Shown: positions 1-9,227, counted from the first letter of the stretch. The stretch: 42,723 nt of DNA from Clostridium sp. (GCF_016650035.1 NZ_JAENWM010000026.1:1-42723); one strand, 5' to 3'. Notes: generated from the letters alone by a model not told the origin. Made by a program: numbers and translations.

Positions 1-153
1 AAAGTGAACTATGAAAATGAATTGAAACTTATTTTATCAGCAATATTATATAAAAAAATCTGCGAATCACAAATAGTAATAGTAATTTATAATTTTAAGT
101 TAAATTAGTGCTTTTAAAAAAAATCATGCTTCAGCTCTGTGAAAATGCTTATC

Positions 154-182
154 TTGACATTACAAGTCTATGAATATATAAT
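154..182 (+). promoter_or_regulatory. Consensus SigA promoter for rpmH
   Basis: TTGACA at 154-159 and TATAAT at 177-182 are separated by 17 bp, a full match to the vegetative sigma factor consensus. The expected transcript start near 189 gives a leader of about 70 nt before rpmH. Confidence 0.85.
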
Positions 183-220
183 CTAATAGTAAAACTATAA
201 ATGTGCGATTGTAACGTGAT

Positions 221-229
221 TGCTATAAT
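221..229 (+). promoter_or_regulatory. Extended -10 element, second rpmH promoter
   Basis: TGCTATAAT at 221-229 is an extended -10 hexamer (TGnTATAAT). No good -35 lies 16-18 bp upstream, as is usual for extended -10 promoters. Transcription would start about 25 nt before the rpmH start codon. Confidence 0.55.
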
Positions 230-260
230 GTAAGATTTAAAACGAGGGGGTGTAGTAGAT

Positions 261-395
261 ATGTTCATGACTTACCAACCAAAAAAGAGACAAAGAAAGA
301 AAGAGCACGGATTCAGAAAGAGAATGAAAACAGCTTCTGGCAGAAACATTCTTAGAATAAGAAGACAAAAAGGTAGAAAAAGATTGACAGCATAA
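261..395 (+). CDS. rpmH: 50S ribosomal protein L34
   Basis: This 44-residue, extremely basic protein has the L34 signature (starts [20 protein letters not shown], ends GRKRLTA). L34 is a small component of the large ribosomal subunit. The start at ATG 261 is set by the preceding GAGGGGG at 244-250 and by the MFMTYQPK N-terminus usual in clostridia; an internal ATG two codons later is the only alternative. It is the first gene of the rpmH-rnpA-yidD-yidC-jag cluster, reading away from the presumed origin. A conservative difference is Ile33 where many clostridial L34 proteins have Lys. A hairpin directly follows the stop codon, so part of the transcription may end here. Confidence 0.97.
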   Translation: MFMTYQPKKRQRKKEHGFRKRMKTASGRNILRIRRQKGRKRLTA

Positions 396-417
396 GGGCC
401 GCTAATGTGGCCTTTTT
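394..417 (+). terminator. Weak hairpin with T-run after rpmH
   Basis: GGCC at 397-400 and GGCC at 409-412 form a short stem around an 8-nt loop, flanked by AA and TT pairs, followed by TTTTT at 413-417. The short stem suggests partial termination, setting rpmH above the downstream rnpA-yidC genes. Confidence 0.5.
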
Positions 418-447
418 CTGCAATTTGCGGAAAAGAGGGCGGCTAAT

Positions 448-819
448 TTGAACATTAACGTGAAAAAATACAGAATTAGAAAGAATGCTGAATTTAGAAC
501 AGTATATAGGAGAGGAAAATCTTTTTCTAATGTATCATTAGTTCTATATATTTATAGAAACAATAAAGATATTAATAGATTGGGAATATCCGTGAGTAAA
601 AAAGTTGGAAATAGTGTGATTAGAGGTAAAGTAAAAAGACTTATTTCTGAAAGCTATAGGCTTAACAATGAAGGATTGAAGGCTGGATATGATTTGGTTT
701 TTATTGCAAGAAATCCTTCCAATTCTAAAAATCATAAAGAAATAGAGAGTGCACTTAAAAATTTGCTTAAGAAGGCAGGTTTGATTAATGATGAAAAAAA
801 TATTTATACTGGGCATTAA
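448..819 (+). CDS. rnpA: Ribonuclease P protein component
   Basis: A 123-residue basic protein of the RnpA family, the protein cofactor that helps the RNase P RNA bind precursor tRNA for 5' leader removal. The conserved arginine-rich RNR motif is seen as [10 protein letters not shown] near residues 59-68, and the N-terminal [20 protein letters not shown] is typical. Start codon is TTG at 448, preceded by GAGGGCGG; an in-frame GTG five codons on is less likely. The length fits the family (about 110-125). Its 3' end overlaps yidD by 32 nt in another frame, an arrangement common in Firmicutes that implies coupled translation. Confidence 0.95.
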   Translation: MNINVKKYRIRKNAEFRTVYRRGKSFSNVSLVLYIYRNNKDINRLGISVSKKVGNSVIRGKVKRLISESYRLNNEGLKAGYDLVFIARNPSNSKNHKEIESALKNLLKKAGLINDEKNIYTGH

Positions 820-1000
820 ACTTTATAGAAAATATATATCACCTATAAAAAGGCCTTGCTGTATATTTTACCCTACATGTTCTCAGTATACTTTAGAAGC
901 TATTGAAAAATATGGAGCGTTAAAAGGCTCTATTATGGGAATAAAGAGAATACTCAGATGTCATCCTTTTAATAAGGGTGGATTTGATCCAGTTAAATAA
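788..1000 (+). CDS. yidD: Membrane protein insertion efficiency factor YidD
   Basis: A 70-residue YidD-family protein. The family helps insert inner-membrane proteins and works with YidC at the cytoplasmic face of the membrane. The defining segment is present: [20 protein letters not shown], then [19 protein letters not shown], including the conserved Cys residues and the RCHP motif. ATG 788 (or ATG 791, one codon later) follows GAAGGCAGG by about 8 nt. The gene starts inside rnpA and ends 20 nt before yidC, so rnpA, yidD and yidC look like one translationally coupled unit. Confidence 0.95.
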   Translation: MMKKIFILGIKLYRKYISPIKRPCCIFYPTCSQYTLEAIEKYGALKGSIMGIKRILRCHPFNKGGFDPVK

Positions 1001-1020
1001 CCGCTCGGGAGGTTTTATAT

Positions 1021-1689
1021 TTGAATTTTGATTTTTTAACTGTTCCACTTGAAAAGCTATTTTTCTTTATACATAGTGGAGTGCATAGTGTCATACCTAT
1101 TGAGGATTTATCATTTGGAATAACAATAATTCTTTTTACAATTTTAATAAGGGTGCTATTGTTACCATTAAGCATTAAATCAACAAAATCAACAGCTAAA
1201 ATGGGTGCAATTGGACCAGAAGTGAAGAAAGTTCAAGCTAAATATAAAAGTGATCCACAAAAATCTCAGCAAGAAGTAATGAAACTTTACAAAGAAAATG
1301 GAGTAAATCCAATGGGTGGATGTTTGCCAATGCTTATTCAAATGCCTGTTTTATTTGCTATGTTTTATGTATTTAGAAACTTAGATATGAATGGTGCTGG
1401 TTTCTTATGGATGAATGATTTAACATTAAAGGACCCTAAGATGATATTACCAGTATTATCTATGGTTACAACATACTTTTCATCAAAAGTTATGCAACCA
1501 AAAGTAGTAGGAGACGATGCTAAATCTAAACAAACTTCTACAATGAATACTGTAATGGCCATTTTTATGGGATTTATGAGTCTTAACTTTCCGGGTGCAT
1601 TAGTATTATATTGGGTATTAAATAACATACTACAAATACTTCAAACACTATGGATTAATAAATTAGAAGATTCAAAAAAACAAATTTAA
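1021..1689 (+). CDS. yidC: Membrane protein insertase YidC/SpoIIIJ family
   Basis: A 222-residue member of the YidC/Oxa1/Alb3 family, which inserts membrane proteins independently of or together with SecYEG. Start is TTG 1021 behind a strong GGGAGG. Hydrophobic segments lie near residues 31-50, 97-118, 140-155 and 175-210. The conserved Arg of the hydrophilic groove is R44 in IRVLLLPL. The cytoplasmic coiled region (KMGAIGPEVKKVQ, then KENGVNPMGGCLPMLIQMP) is characteristic. There is no lipobox, unlike Bacillus SpoIIIJ, which fits the short clostridial form. The jag partner follows 49 nt downstream. Whether this copy has a sporulation role cannot be read from sequence. Confidence 0.95.
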   Translation: MNFDFLTVPLEKLFFFIHSGVHSVIPIEDLSFGITIILFTILIRVLLLPLSIKSTKSTAKMGAIGPEVKKVQAKYKSDPQKSQQEVMKLYKENGVNPMGGCLPMLIQMPVLFAMFYVFRNLDMNGAGFLWMNDLTLKDPKMILPVLSMVTTYFSSKVMQPKVVGDDAKSKQTSTMNTVMAIFMGFMSLNFPGALVLYWVLNNILQILQTLWINKLEDSKKQI

Positions 1690-1738
1690 CACAAGTGCCT
1701 AATAATTTTGATATTTAGAAAGGCGGGTGTAGCACAAT

Positions 1739-2365
1739 ATGAAGGTTATAGAAATGATGGGGAAAACCGTAGAGGATGCAATTAATAATGCATTGAATGA
1801 GCTTAAAGTTACAAGAGATAAAGTAGAAGTGGAAACCATAGATGAAGGTAGTAGAGGGTTTTTAAATATTATAGGTGTAAAACCTGCTAAAATTATAGTT
1901 TCAGTAAAAAGAGATATTTTATTTGAAGCGAATATTTTCCTTACTGATGTACTTAAAGCTATGAATATGGAAGCGGAAATATCACTTAAAGAAGTAAATA
2001 ATGAAATTAAAATTAACTTAATTGGACCTAATATGGGACTACTAATAGGATATAGAGGTGAGACTTTAGATTCTCTTCAATATCTTGTAAGCTTAGTTGT
2101 AAACAAAAATCATAATGAAGAATATAGAAGAGTAATATTAGATACTGAAAATTATAGAGCAAAAAGAGAAGAGACACTAAAAAGACTTGCATCTAAAATT
2201 GCCTATAAGGTAAGGGCTAGTGGTAGAGTTTTAAAACTTGAACCTATGAATCCTTATGAGAGAAGAATAATACACTCTACGCTTCAAAATGATTCATACA
2301 CTTATACCTTTAGTGAAGGTGATGAACCATATAGAAGAGTTGTAGTTGATTTAAAGAAAGCCTAA
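1739..2365 (+). CDS. jag: RNA-binding protein Jag (KhpB/EloR family)
   Basis: 208 residues with the three-part Jag layout: an N-terminal Jag domain (1-50, starting MKVIEMMGKTVEDAI), a KH domain around residues 85-150 with the loop IGYRGETLD, and a C-terminal R3H domain with the Arg-x3-His motif in ERRIIHSTLQ. The protein binds RNA; homologues pair with KhpA and affect cell elongation. ATG 1739 follows AAAGGCGGGTG. The stop codon lies inside the terminator hairpin that closes this operon. Confidence 0.93.
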   Translation: MKVIEMMGKTVEDAINNALNELKVTRDKVEVETIDEGSRGFLNIIGVKPAKIIVSVKRDILFEANIFLTDVLKAMNMEAEISLKEVNNEIKINLIGPNMGLLIGYRGETLDSLQYLVSLVVNKNHNEEYRRVILDTENYRAKREETLKRLASKIAYKVRASGRVLKLEPMNPYERRIIHSTLQNDSYTYTFSEGDEPYRRVVVDLKKA

Positions 2366-2378
2366 GGGCTTTCTTTTT
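2353..2378 (+). terminator. Intrinsic terminator of the rpmH-jag operon
   Basis: AAAGAAAGCC (2353-2362) pairs with GGCTTTCTTT (2367-2376) around a 4-nt loop and runs into a T-tract. The stem includes the last jag codons and the loop includes the stop, so the terminator is embedded in the coding end. Confidence 0.88.
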
Positions 2379-2490
2379 AAATTATAAAAAAAAATTATAG
2401 TGATGTAATAAAATTACAGAAATTATATAGATATAATATTCTAATAAGGATATAATAATAGATACGCATAAAATTAGGAGGTAGCATTTA

Positions 2491-3867
2491 ATGAAAGAAT
2501 TCGATACTATAGCTGCAATAGCAACTAGTATAGGTGAAGCTGGTATATCTATAATTAGAGTATCTGGTGACAAGGCTATAGAAATGGTAGGAAGTATATT
2601 TCTAGGCAAAAAAAACAGAGGACTTCATGATATAAAACCTTACACTATGAGATATGGTCATATTATTGATAAAAATGGAAGCAGATTAGATGAAGTTATT
2701 ATTTCTTATATGAAAGGACCAAAAAGTTTTACGGCAGAAGATACTATTGAAATAAATTGTCACGGTGGAGTAGTTGGTACTAATATAATTTTGAAAGAAA
2801 TTATTCGCGCAGGAGCAAGAATGGCAGAGCCAGGAGAATTCACTAAAAGAGCATTCCTAAATGGAAGAATTGATTTAAGTGAGGCTGAGGCAGTTATTGA
2901 CATAATAAGGGCTAAGACAGAACTAAGTTTAAAATCAGCCCTTATGCAATCAGAAGGTACAATTTCCAGGGAAATAAAAATCATAAGAAATAAATTACTT
3001 ACTGTGATTGCACATATAGAGGCTACAGTGGATTATCCTGAAGAGGATATGGAAGAAGTAACTGCAGAAAAGGTTAATGAAGATGTTACCGCATTAATAA
3101 GTGAGATCGACATGCTTTTAAGCACTGCAGATGAAGGTAAAATTTTAAGAGAAGGCTTAAGTACAGTTATAGTTGGAAAACCTAATGTAGGAAAATCATC
3201 ACTACTTAATGCTCTTGTTAAGGAAAAAAGGGCTATTGTTTCGGACATTCCAGGTACTACAAGGGATGCGATAGAGGAATATATAAATATTGAAGGTATA
3301 CCAATTAAAATAGTAGATACTGCAGGTATTAGAGAAACAGAGGATGTAGTTGAAAAAATAGGAGTAGAAAAATCAAAGGAAAAAATTGATGAGGCTGATT
3401 TAGTTATCTTAATTTTAGACCTAAGTAGTAAGATAGAGAATGAAGATAGGCAAATCATTGAATATATTAAAGATAAAAAGTACATTGTACTATTAAATAA
3501 AAGTGATTTAGGTGGTAAAATAGAGATGAGTGAACTAAAAAATCTTAAATCAAAATATATAACTAATGTTTCTATAAAAACAGGCGAGGGATTAGATCAT
3601 GTTAAAGAATATATTAAAGATTTATTTTTTAATGGTGAAATAAAAACTGAAGGAATATTTGTTACAAATAATAGGCATAAACAGGCTTTAATAAGAGCAA
3701 GTGAAAATTTAGAATCATCTTTAAAAGCATTAGAATATACTAAGGCTATAGATTTGGCATCAATTGATATACGAAATGCATGGACGAATTTAGGTGAGAT
3801 TACGGGAGAATCTTTAGAAGAAGATATCATACATAAGATATTCTCAGAATTTTGCCTAGGAAAGTAG
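2491..3867 (+). CDS. mnmE: tRNA uridine-5-carboxymethylaminomethyl modification GTPase MnmE
   Basis: A 458-residue MnmE/TrmE. With MnmG it installs the (carboxymethyl)aminomethyl group at C5 of the wobble uridine in tRNAs reading NNA/NNG codons, using a folate one-carbon donor. The N-terminal folate-binding domain (about 1-118) is followed by helical parts and an embedded G domain: P-loop GKPNVGKSS at 229-237, DTAG at 276-279 and NKSD near 337. The C-terminus is CLGK, the family's required C-[ILV]-G-K. The start at ATG 2491 follows AGGAGG. Its stop is 8 nt before the chosen mnmG start, consistent with co-expression of the two partners. Confidence 0.97.
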   Translation: MKEFDTIAAIATSIGEAGISIIRVSGDKAIEMVGSIFLGKKNRGLHDIKPYTMRYGHIIDKNGSRLDEVIISYMKGPKSFTAEDTIEINCHGGVVGTNIILKEIIRAGARMAEPGEFTKRAFLNGRIDLSEAEAVIDIIRAKTELSLKSALMQSEGTISREIKIIRNKLLTVIAHIEATVDYPEEDMEEVTAEKVNEDVTALISEIDMLLSTADEGKILREGLSTVIVGKPNVGKSSLLNALVKEKRAIVSDIPGTTRDAIEEYINIEGIPIKIVDTAGIRETEDVVEKIGVEKSKEKIDEADLVILILDLSSKIENEDRQIIEYIKDKKYIVLLNKSDLGGKIEMSELKNLKSKYITNVSIKTGEGLDHVKEYIKDLFFNGEIKTEGIFVTNNRHKQALIRASENLESSLKALEYTKAIDLASIDIRNAWTNLGEITGESLEEDIIHKIFSEFCLGK

Positions 3868-3875
3868 GGATAAAA

Positions 3876-5780
3876 ATGAAATATTTTGCAGGGGATTTTG
3901 ACGTTGTAGTCGTAGGAGCTGGTCATGCAGGTTGTGAGGCGGCTCTTGCTGCAGCAAGAATGGGATGTAAAACACTAATTTGTGCTATAAATTTAGATAG
4001 TGTGGCACTAATGCCATGTAATCCTAATATTGGCGGAACTGCTAAAGGACATTTAGTAAGGGAAATAGATGCTCTTGGTGGCGAAATGGGAGTAAACATT
4101 GATAATACATATATACAATCAAGAATGTTAAACACATCCAAAGGTCCAGCTGTGTTCTCACTAAGAGCTCAAGCTGATAAAAAAGCATATGGAATGCGAA
4201 TGAAAAATGTAATAGAAAAACAGGAAAATTTACAATTAAGACAATTAGAAGTAATATCTATAGATGTAATAGATGGAAAAGTAAAAGGGGTTCTTACTAA
4301 AAATGGAGCATACTTTGAAACTAAGGCTATAATTATAGCTTCTGGGACATATTTAAAATCAGAAGTTATAATTGGAGATCTTAAATTTGAGGAAGGACCT
4401 AGTGGACTTCTTCCAGCAAACGAGCTTTCTAAATCTTTAGAACAAATAGGGATTAGACTTCGAAGGTTCAAAACAGGAACTCCAGCTAGAATAAATAAAC
4501 GATCAGTGGATTTTTCTAAAATGGAAGAGCAATGTGGTGACACTGAGATAGTTCCATTTTCATTTATAAGTGAAGATATACATAGGGAACAGGTATCTTG
4601 TTATCTGACTTATACAAATGAAGATACTCATAATGTAATTAGAAAGAATATTCATAGATCTCCACTATACAATGGGTCGATTGTCAGTACTGGTCCTAGA
4701 TATTGCCCTTCCATTGAGGATAAAGTAATGAGATTCGCGGATAAGGAAAGACACCAAATATTTATTGAACCTGAGGGTGAAACTACTGAGGAAATGTATG
4801 TTCAAGGTATGTCAAGCTCACTTCCTGAAGAGGTTCAGGTTGAAGTATTAAGAACAGTACCAGGACTTGAGAATGTAGAAATTATGAGAACTGCTTATGC
4901 CATAGAATATGATTGTTTATATTCAACGGATCTAAAACTTTCCCTAGAATTTAAAAATATTCGTGGATTATTTTCAGCTGGTCAAATAAACGGCTCTTCT
5001 GGATATGAAGAAGCTGCAGCTCAGGGGCTTATGGCAGGAATTAATGCTGCGCTTATTATTCAAAATAAGGATCCATTAATATTAAAAAGATCTGATGCAT
5101 ATATAGGAGTTTTAATTGATGATTTAGTTACTAAAGGTACCAATGAACCATATAGGATGATGACATCAAGAGCGGAGTATAGATTGCTTCTAAGGCAAGA
5201 TAACGCTGATTTAAGGTTAACTGAAATAGGATATGGCGTAGGCCTTGTTAAAGAACATAGATATGATATATTTGTGAAAAAGAAGATGCAACTAGAAGAA
5301 GAAATTAATAGAATTAAACACTTACAAATTACAAATAAAAAAGAGATTGAGGAATTCTTAATTTCTTGTAACTCTACGCCACTAAAAAAGCCTATTAGTC
5401 TATATGAGCTAATAAAGAGACCGGAGCTTGATTATTATATAGTTTCAGAACTTGATATACATAGACCTAAATTAGATAAATATATACAAGAGCAAGTTAA
5501 CATTATTTCAAAGTATGAAGGATATATCCAGAAACAATTAGACCAAATTAAACAATTTAAGAAGTTTGAAAACAAATTTATACCAAAAGATATAAATTAT
5601 GATAAAATAAAAGGATTAAGGATAGAGGCTATGCAAAAATTAGGCAAAATCAAACCTGAAAGTATAGGTCAAGCTTCTAGAATATCAGGGGTATCACCTG
5701 CAGATATGACGGTTTTAATGATATATATTGAGCAACAAAATAGAATTAAAAATAGCTCAGTACCTAAAGTTACTATTTAA
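3876..5780 (+). CDS. mnmG: tRNA uridine-5-carboxymethylaminomethyl modification enzyme MnmG (GidA)
   Basis: The FAD-dependent partner of MnmE, 634 residues from ATG 3876. The dinucleotide-binding motif [10 protein letters not shown] is at 14-23, and the family stretch [24 protein letters not shown] follows near 45-70. The conserved Cys-containing and C-terminal helical regions are intact. The frame is open to a TTG at 3852 inside mnmE, but ATG 3876 is preceded by TAGGGA and gives the usual N-terminus ([19 protein letters not shown]). The length matches the family (about 620-640). Confidence 0.97.
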   Translation: MKYFAGDFDVVVVGAGHAGCEAALAAARMGCKTLICAINLDSVALMPCNPNIGGTAKGHLVREIDALGGEMGVNIDNTYIQSRMLNTSKGPAVFSLRAQADKKAYGMRMKNVIEKQENLQLRQLEVISIDVIDGKVKGVLTKNGAYFETKAIIIASGTYLKSEVIIGDLKFEEGPSGLLPANELSKSLEQIGIRLRRFKTGTPARINKRSVDFSKMEEQCGDTEIVPFSFISEDIHREQVSCYLTYTNEDTHNVIRKNIHRSPLYNGSIVSTGPRYCPSIEDKVMRFADKERHQIFIEPEGETTEEMYVQGMSSSLPEEVQVEVLRTVPGLENVEIMRTAYAIEYDCLYSTDLKLSLEFKNIRGLFSAGQINGSSGYEEAAAQGLMAGINAALIIQNKDPLILKRSDAYIGVLIDDLVTKGTNEPYRMMTSRAEYRLLLRQDNADLRLTEIGYGVGLVKEHRYDIFVKKKMQLEEEINRIKHLQITNKKEIEEFLISCNSTPLKKPISLYELIKRPELDYYIVSELDIHRPKLDKYIQEQVNIISKYEGYIQKQLDQIKQFKKFENKFIPKDINYDKIKGLRIEAMQKLGKIKPESIGQASRISGVSPADMTVLMIYIEQQNRIKNSSVPKVTI

Positions 5781-5810
5781 GTGATAATAAAAGATACATG
5801 GAGGTGAATT

Positions 5811-6530
5811 ATGGAATACTTCGATATATTAAATGAGGCTAGCAATAATGTTGGACTTGATTTTAGTGAAAAAAAGTACCAACAATTTATGAGATATAAG
5901 GAACTTATAAAGGAATGGAATGAAAAAATAAACTTAACAGCTATAAAAGAAGATGAAGATATAGTAAAAAAACATTTTATTGATTCTATGAAAGTTTTTA
6001 ATTTTGAAGGACTTAAGGGTGCAAAAAATGTAATAGATATAGGGACTGGAGGTGGATTTCCTGGTATACCTATGAAAATAATGAAACCTGAAATAAATAT
6101 AGTACTATTAGATTCACTGAATAAAAGAATTAAATTTTTAAACGAAGTAATAAAAGATTTAAACCTAAAGAATATTAGTGCAATTCATGGTAGGGCAGAA
6201 GATTTTGCACAAGTGCATCAGTATAGAGAAAAGTTTGATATTGCAGTTTCAAGGGCTGTTGCTAATTTAACAGTTTTAAGTGAATATTGTTTACCCTATG
6301 TAAAGGTTGGAGGATATTTTGTTGCAATGAAGGGACCTGCTGCTGAAGATGAAATTAAGTGTTCACAAAATGCAATAAGGAAATTAGGTGGACGAATCGA
6401 ACATATAGAAAAAGTCCAAATTGAAGACAGTGATTTAAAACATAATCTTATAATAATAAGTAAAATCTCTGGAACTCATAAGCAGTATCCTAGAAAAGCA
6501 GGTATAGTTTCTAAAAATCCACTGTTATAA
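5811..6530 (+). CDS. rsmG: 16S rRNA (guanine-N7) methyltransferase RsmG (GidB)
   Basis: A 239-residue SAM-dependent methyltransferase that modifies G527 (E. coli numbering) of 16S rRNA. The SAM site [14 protein letters not shown] is at 74-87 and the GidB-specific ISRAVANL-type segment appears as [11 protein letters not shown] 5811 follows GGAGGTG. It is the last gene of the mnmE-mnmG-rsmG group. Its stop codon overlaps a promoter-like element that probably serves noc. Confidence 0.96.
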   Translation: MEYFDILNEASNNVGLDFSEKKYQQFMRYKELIKEWNEKINLTAIKEDEDIVKKHFIDSMKVFNFEGLKGAKNVIDIGTGGGFPGIPMKIMKPEINIVLLDSLNKRIKFLNEVIKDLNLKNISAIHGRAEDFAQVHQYREKFDIAVSRAVANLTVLSEYCLPYVKVGGYFVAMKGPAAEDEIKCSQNAIRKLGGRIEHIEKVQIEDSDLKHNLIIISKISGTHKQYPRKAGIVSKNPLL

Positions 6531-6539
6531 TGTTATAAT
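6523..6539 (+). promoter_or_regulatory. Two overlapping extended -10 elements upstream of noc
   Basis: TGTTATAAT occurs at 6523-6531 and again at 6531-6539, sharing one base; each is an extended -10 (TGnTATAAT). The first overlaps the rsmG stop codon. No clear -35 is seen. Transcription from either would run into the noc-like gene. Confidence 0.5.
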
Positions 6540-6634
6540 TTGTCGTACGATTTAATAAAAAAAAAGAAGGAAATTAGACAAAAAGAGAGAACTGTTAATA
6601 TAAGGAAAAAACTTGAGGGATGGTATATTATATT

Positions 6635-7414
6635 ATGCAAAACAACGTAAATTATGTATCTATTGAATTAATATCGCCAAATGTTTATCAGCCTAGAAAG
6701 CATTTTAATGAAGAAACTATTGAGGAACTGTCGCAGTCAATCAAATCTTACGGGATAATTCAACCATTAACAGTTAGAAAAAGTGGAGAAAACAGATATG
6801 AATTGGTGGCGGGCGAGAGAAGACTAAGAGCAGCTAAAAAAATAGGATTACAGCAGGTTCCAGTAATTATTATAGATATTACAGATAAAGATTCTGCTGC
6901 AATTGCATTACTGGAAAACTTGCAAAGAGAAGATTTAAATTTTTTAGAAGAAGCAGTGGCTTATTTTAATCTTATTCAAGATCATTCCTACACACAAGAA
7001 CAATTAGCTCAAATAATAGGAAAAAAACAATCAACTATAGCTAATAAACTAAGATTGCTAAAACTAGATAAAGAAATAACTAATGTCTTGGTAGAGAATA
7101 AACTTACTGAAAGACATGCTAGAGCACTGTTAAAATTGCCTGATATACATATTCAAAAGAAAGTGCTTAAAGTAATTATTGATAAATCGCTTAATGTTAA
7201 ATTCACAGAACAACTTATTGAAAGAGAATTATTAAAGTTATCCAGGGATGGAGTAGCTGTGGAGGGAAAGAAAAAAATTAAAGGAATTTTTTCGCCTAGA
7301 GTATATATAAATACGATTAAACAAGTTTTCGAAAAGTATGGTATAAATGCAGAATATAGATCTAAGGAATTAGAAGATAGTATAGAAGTTACAATAAGAA
7401 TACCTAAAAAATAA
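6635..7414 (+). CDS. noc: ParB-like nucleoid occlusion protein (Noc family)
   Basis: A ParB-fold DNA-binding protein of 259 residues, in the position after rsmG where Firmicutes carry noc, a ParB paralogue that protects the nucleoid from septation and spreads on DNA as a CTP-dependent clamp. Visible are the CTP-binding motif GERRLRAAK at 60-68, the ENLQREDLNFLEEA box, and a helix-turn-helix near 120-143 (YTQEQLAQIIGKKQSTIANK). The start is uncertain: ATG 6620 directly abuts GAGGG with no spacing, whereas ATG 6635 has 15 nt, so I prefer 6635. No Bacillus-type Noc-binding palindrome was noticed, so a ParB-like specificity cannot be excluded. parAB follow. Confidence 0.85.
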   Translation: MQNNVNYVSIELISPNVYQPRKHFNEETIEELSQSIKSYGIIQPLTVRKSGENRYELVAGERRLRAAKKIGLQQVPVIIIDITDKDSAAIALLENLQREDLNFLEEAVAYFNLIQDHSYTQEQLAQIIGKKQSTIANKLRLLKLDKEITNVLVENKLTERHARALLKLPDIHIQKKVLKVIIDKSLNVKFTEQLIERELLKLSRDGVAVEGKKKIKGIFSPRVYINTIKQVFEKYGINAEYRSKELEDSIEVTIRIPKK

Positions 7415-7423
7415 TGTGTATAT

Positions 7424-7460
7424 AAAGAGAGAATGTTTCACGTGAAACATTCTCTTTTTT
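7424..7460 (+). terminator. Terminator after noc built around a parS palindrome
   Basis: Bases 7424-7459 form an almost perfect 36-bp palindrome (one G-T position, 7427/7456) centred on CACGTG, followed by a T-rich tail (TTTTTT, then ATATTTTTTT to 7470). It should act as a Rho-independent terminator for noc. Its core is the parS site at 7434-7449. Confidence 0.75.
7434..7449. promoter_or_regulatory. parS centromere site 1
   Basis: TGTTTCACGTGAAACA is an exact match to the canonical 16-bp bacterial parS bound by ParB/Spo0J. It lies between noc and parA and forms the core of the terminator hairpin there. Confidence 0.95.
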
Positions 7461-7588
7461 ATATTTTTTTGAGAAAAGACTATTAAATTGTTACACATAA
7501 ATATATAATAGCTTTATAGAATATAAAGAACTTTATATCAAAATAACTTATGAAAATAAAAATAACATTATGAATGGTAGGTGTAGTC

Positions 7589-8356
7589 ATGAAAACTATA
7601 TGTATTTTTAATCAAAAGGGCGGGGTAGGTAAAACTACTACGAATATAAACCTATGTGCATATTTAGCTATGCGGGGTAAAAAAGTTTTAACAATAGATA
7701 TCGACCCTCAAGGTAACACTACAAGTGGACTCGGATTTGATAAAAAAAAGATAGATTTATCAATGTACGATTTATTAACATCAGATATCTCAATAAGAGA
7801 AACTATAAAGGAATGTGAGCTAATAAATAATCTATACGTAGTACCTTCTACAATGGAACTTGTAGGCGCAGAAGTAGAACTAATTAATAGAAGTAATCGT
7901 GAAAATATGCTAAAGGAAAAGCTAAAAGAAATAGACGGTGAATTTGATTATATTTTTATAGATTGCCCACCATCCCTTGGAATACTAACTATAAATGCAC
8001 TTACTGCAGCAGATACTGTACTTACACCTATTCAATGTGAGTTCTATGCATTAGAAGGTGTTGGTCAATTAGTTAATACCATAAGCCTTATTAGAAAATC
8101 TTTAAATAAAAAGCTGGAAATTGAGGGTATAATTTTGAGTATGTATGATAATAGAACAAAACTTTGTAATGAGGTTGTATCAGAAGTTAAAAAATACTTC
8201 AATGATAAAGTTTACGAGACAACTATACCTAAAAATATACGACTGGCAGAAGCACCAAGTTTTGGACTTCCGATTATGTTGTATGATGACAAATGCAAGG
8301 GCGCAGAAGCCTATGCGAAACTAGTAAATGAATTTTTAAATAGACAAGGGAGATGA
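7589..8356 (+). CDS. parA: Chromosome-partitioning ATPase ParA (Soj)
   Basis: A 255-residue MinD/ParA ATPase that binds the nucleoid as an ATP dimer and, with ParB-parS, drives origin segregation; in Bacillus, Soj also regulates DnaA. The deviant Walker A KGGVGKTT is at 10-17 (starts MKTICIFNQKGGVGKTTTN), Walker A' is DIDPQGN and Walker B is FIDCPPSLG. The frame is open to an ATG at 7574, but ATG 7589 has GGTAGGTG at the right distance and gives the standard N-terminus. ParB begins 6 nt after the stop, so the pair is an operon. Confidence 0.96.
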   Translation: MKTICIFNQKGGVGKTTTNINLCAYLAMRGKKVLTIDIDPQGNTTSGLGFDKKKIDLSMYDLLTSDISIRETIKECELINNLYVVPSTMELVGAEVELINRSNRENMLKEKLKEIDGEFDYIFIDCPPSLGILTINALTAADTVLTPIQCEFYALEGVGQLVNTISLIRKSLNKKLEIEGIILSMYDNRTKLCNEVVSEVKKYFNDKVYETTIPKNIRLAEAPSFGLPIMLYDDKCKGAEAYAKLVNEFLNRQGR

Positions 8357-8362
8357 TTAGTA

Positions 8363-9211
8363 TTGAGCAAAAAATTTGGGTTGGGTAAGGGTCTTGGTGC
8401 TTTAATACCAGAAGAAGAAGTTCTAGAGGATGGTTCTTCAATTATAAAAGTATCTATGAATTTAATAAAAGCTAACAAAGATCAACCAAGAAAAAGTTTT
8501 GATCCTGGGAAAATATCTGAATTGGCACAATCAATAAAAGAACATGGTGTGATACAACCTATCATATTGAATAAAGAAGGTGATATATATGTAATTATAG
8601 CAGGTGAAAGAAGATTCAGAGCAGCTAAAAGTATTGGACTAACGAATATACCTGCAGTTATAATGAATGTAGATAATAAAAAAGTATTAGAAATATCATT
8701 AATAGAAAACATTCAAAGAGAAGATCTAAATCCTATTGAAGAAGCAATAGCATATAAGAAACTAATATTAGATTTTAATCTTACTCAGGAAGATATAAGT
8801 AAAAAGGTATCCAAGTCAAGAACAGCTATAACAAATTGCATGAGATTATTAAACTTAGATGAAAGAGTTCAAGATTACATAATAGATGGGGTAATATCTG
8901 AGGGCCATGGAAGGGCAATACTCGGAATAAACGATAAACAAATTCAACATAAAATTGCACAAATGGTTATAGATGATAGTCTTAATGTTAGACAAACAGA
9001 GAAAGTAGTAAAAAATTATGATGACGAAAAAAAAGTGAAAGTGGTTGAAAAACAAAACAATATATACTATAAAGATGTATTGAATAAATTAGAAGATCAT
9101 TTTGGTACTAAAGTTTTTATAAACTCTAAAAATAAAAACAAAGGTAAAATAGAAATTGAGTATTACTCAGAAGAAGATTTTGAAAGAATTTTAGAGGTTT
9201 TTAATATATAA
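8363..9211 (+). CDS. parB: Chromosome-partitioning protein ParB (Spo0J)
   Basis: A 282-residue ParB CTPase clamp that loads at parS and spreads along origin DNA, recruiting SMC. The N-terminus MSKKFGLGKGLGALIP is classic for Spo0J. GERRFRAAK (81-89) binds CTP, ENIQREDLNPIEEA is at 115-128, and a helix-turn-helix lies around 140-163 (TQEDISKKVSKSRTAITNCM). Start codon is TTG 8363 behind GGGAGATG. The C-terminal dimerisation segment is present. A perfect parS begins at the base after the stop codon. Confidence 0.96.
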   Translation: MSKKFGLGKGLGALIPEEEVLEDGSSIIKVSMNLIKANKDQPRKSFDPGKISELAQSIKEHGVIQPIILNKEGDIYVIIAGERRFRAAKSIGLTNIPAVIMNVDNKKVLEISLIENIQREDLNPIEEAIAYKKLILDFNLTQEDISKKVSKSRTAITNCMRLLNLDERVQDYIIDGVISEGHGRAILGINDKQIQHKIAQMVIDDSLNVRQTEKVVKNYDDEKKVKVVEKQNNIYYKDVLNKLEDHFGTKVFINSKNKNKGKIEIEYYSEEDFERILEVFNI

Positions 9212-9227
9212 TGTTTCACGTGAAACA
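9212..9227. promoter_or_regulatory. parS centromere site 2
   Basis: TGTTTCACGTGAAACA, identical to site 1, begins immediately after the parB TAA. The two sites are 1778 bp apart and bracket parAB. Here the palindrome lacks long flanking arms and a T-run, so it is not a terminator. Confidence 0.95.

Larger units (their letters stand above)
1..260. other. Upstream region of rpmH, probable oriC flank
   Basis: No gene is visible here. In Firmicutes the gene divergent from rpmH is dnaA and the gap between them carries oriC, so this stretch is probably the rpmH side of the origin. It is very AT-rich, especially positions 1-120. No convincing 9-bp DnaA box is seen: the nearest match, around 35-43, differs at two positions from TTATCCACA. 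The proximal half carries rpmH promoters. Assignment to oriC is inferred from gene order only. Confidence 0.55.

Noticed and set aside
35-43. DnaA box (TTATCAGCA)
   Set aside because: Two mismatches to the consensus in a very AT-rich context; not better than chance.
3852-3875. TTG 3852 as the mnmG start
   Set aside because: It lies inside mnmE and gives an atypical extension; ATG 3876 has a ribosome-binding site and the family N-terminus.
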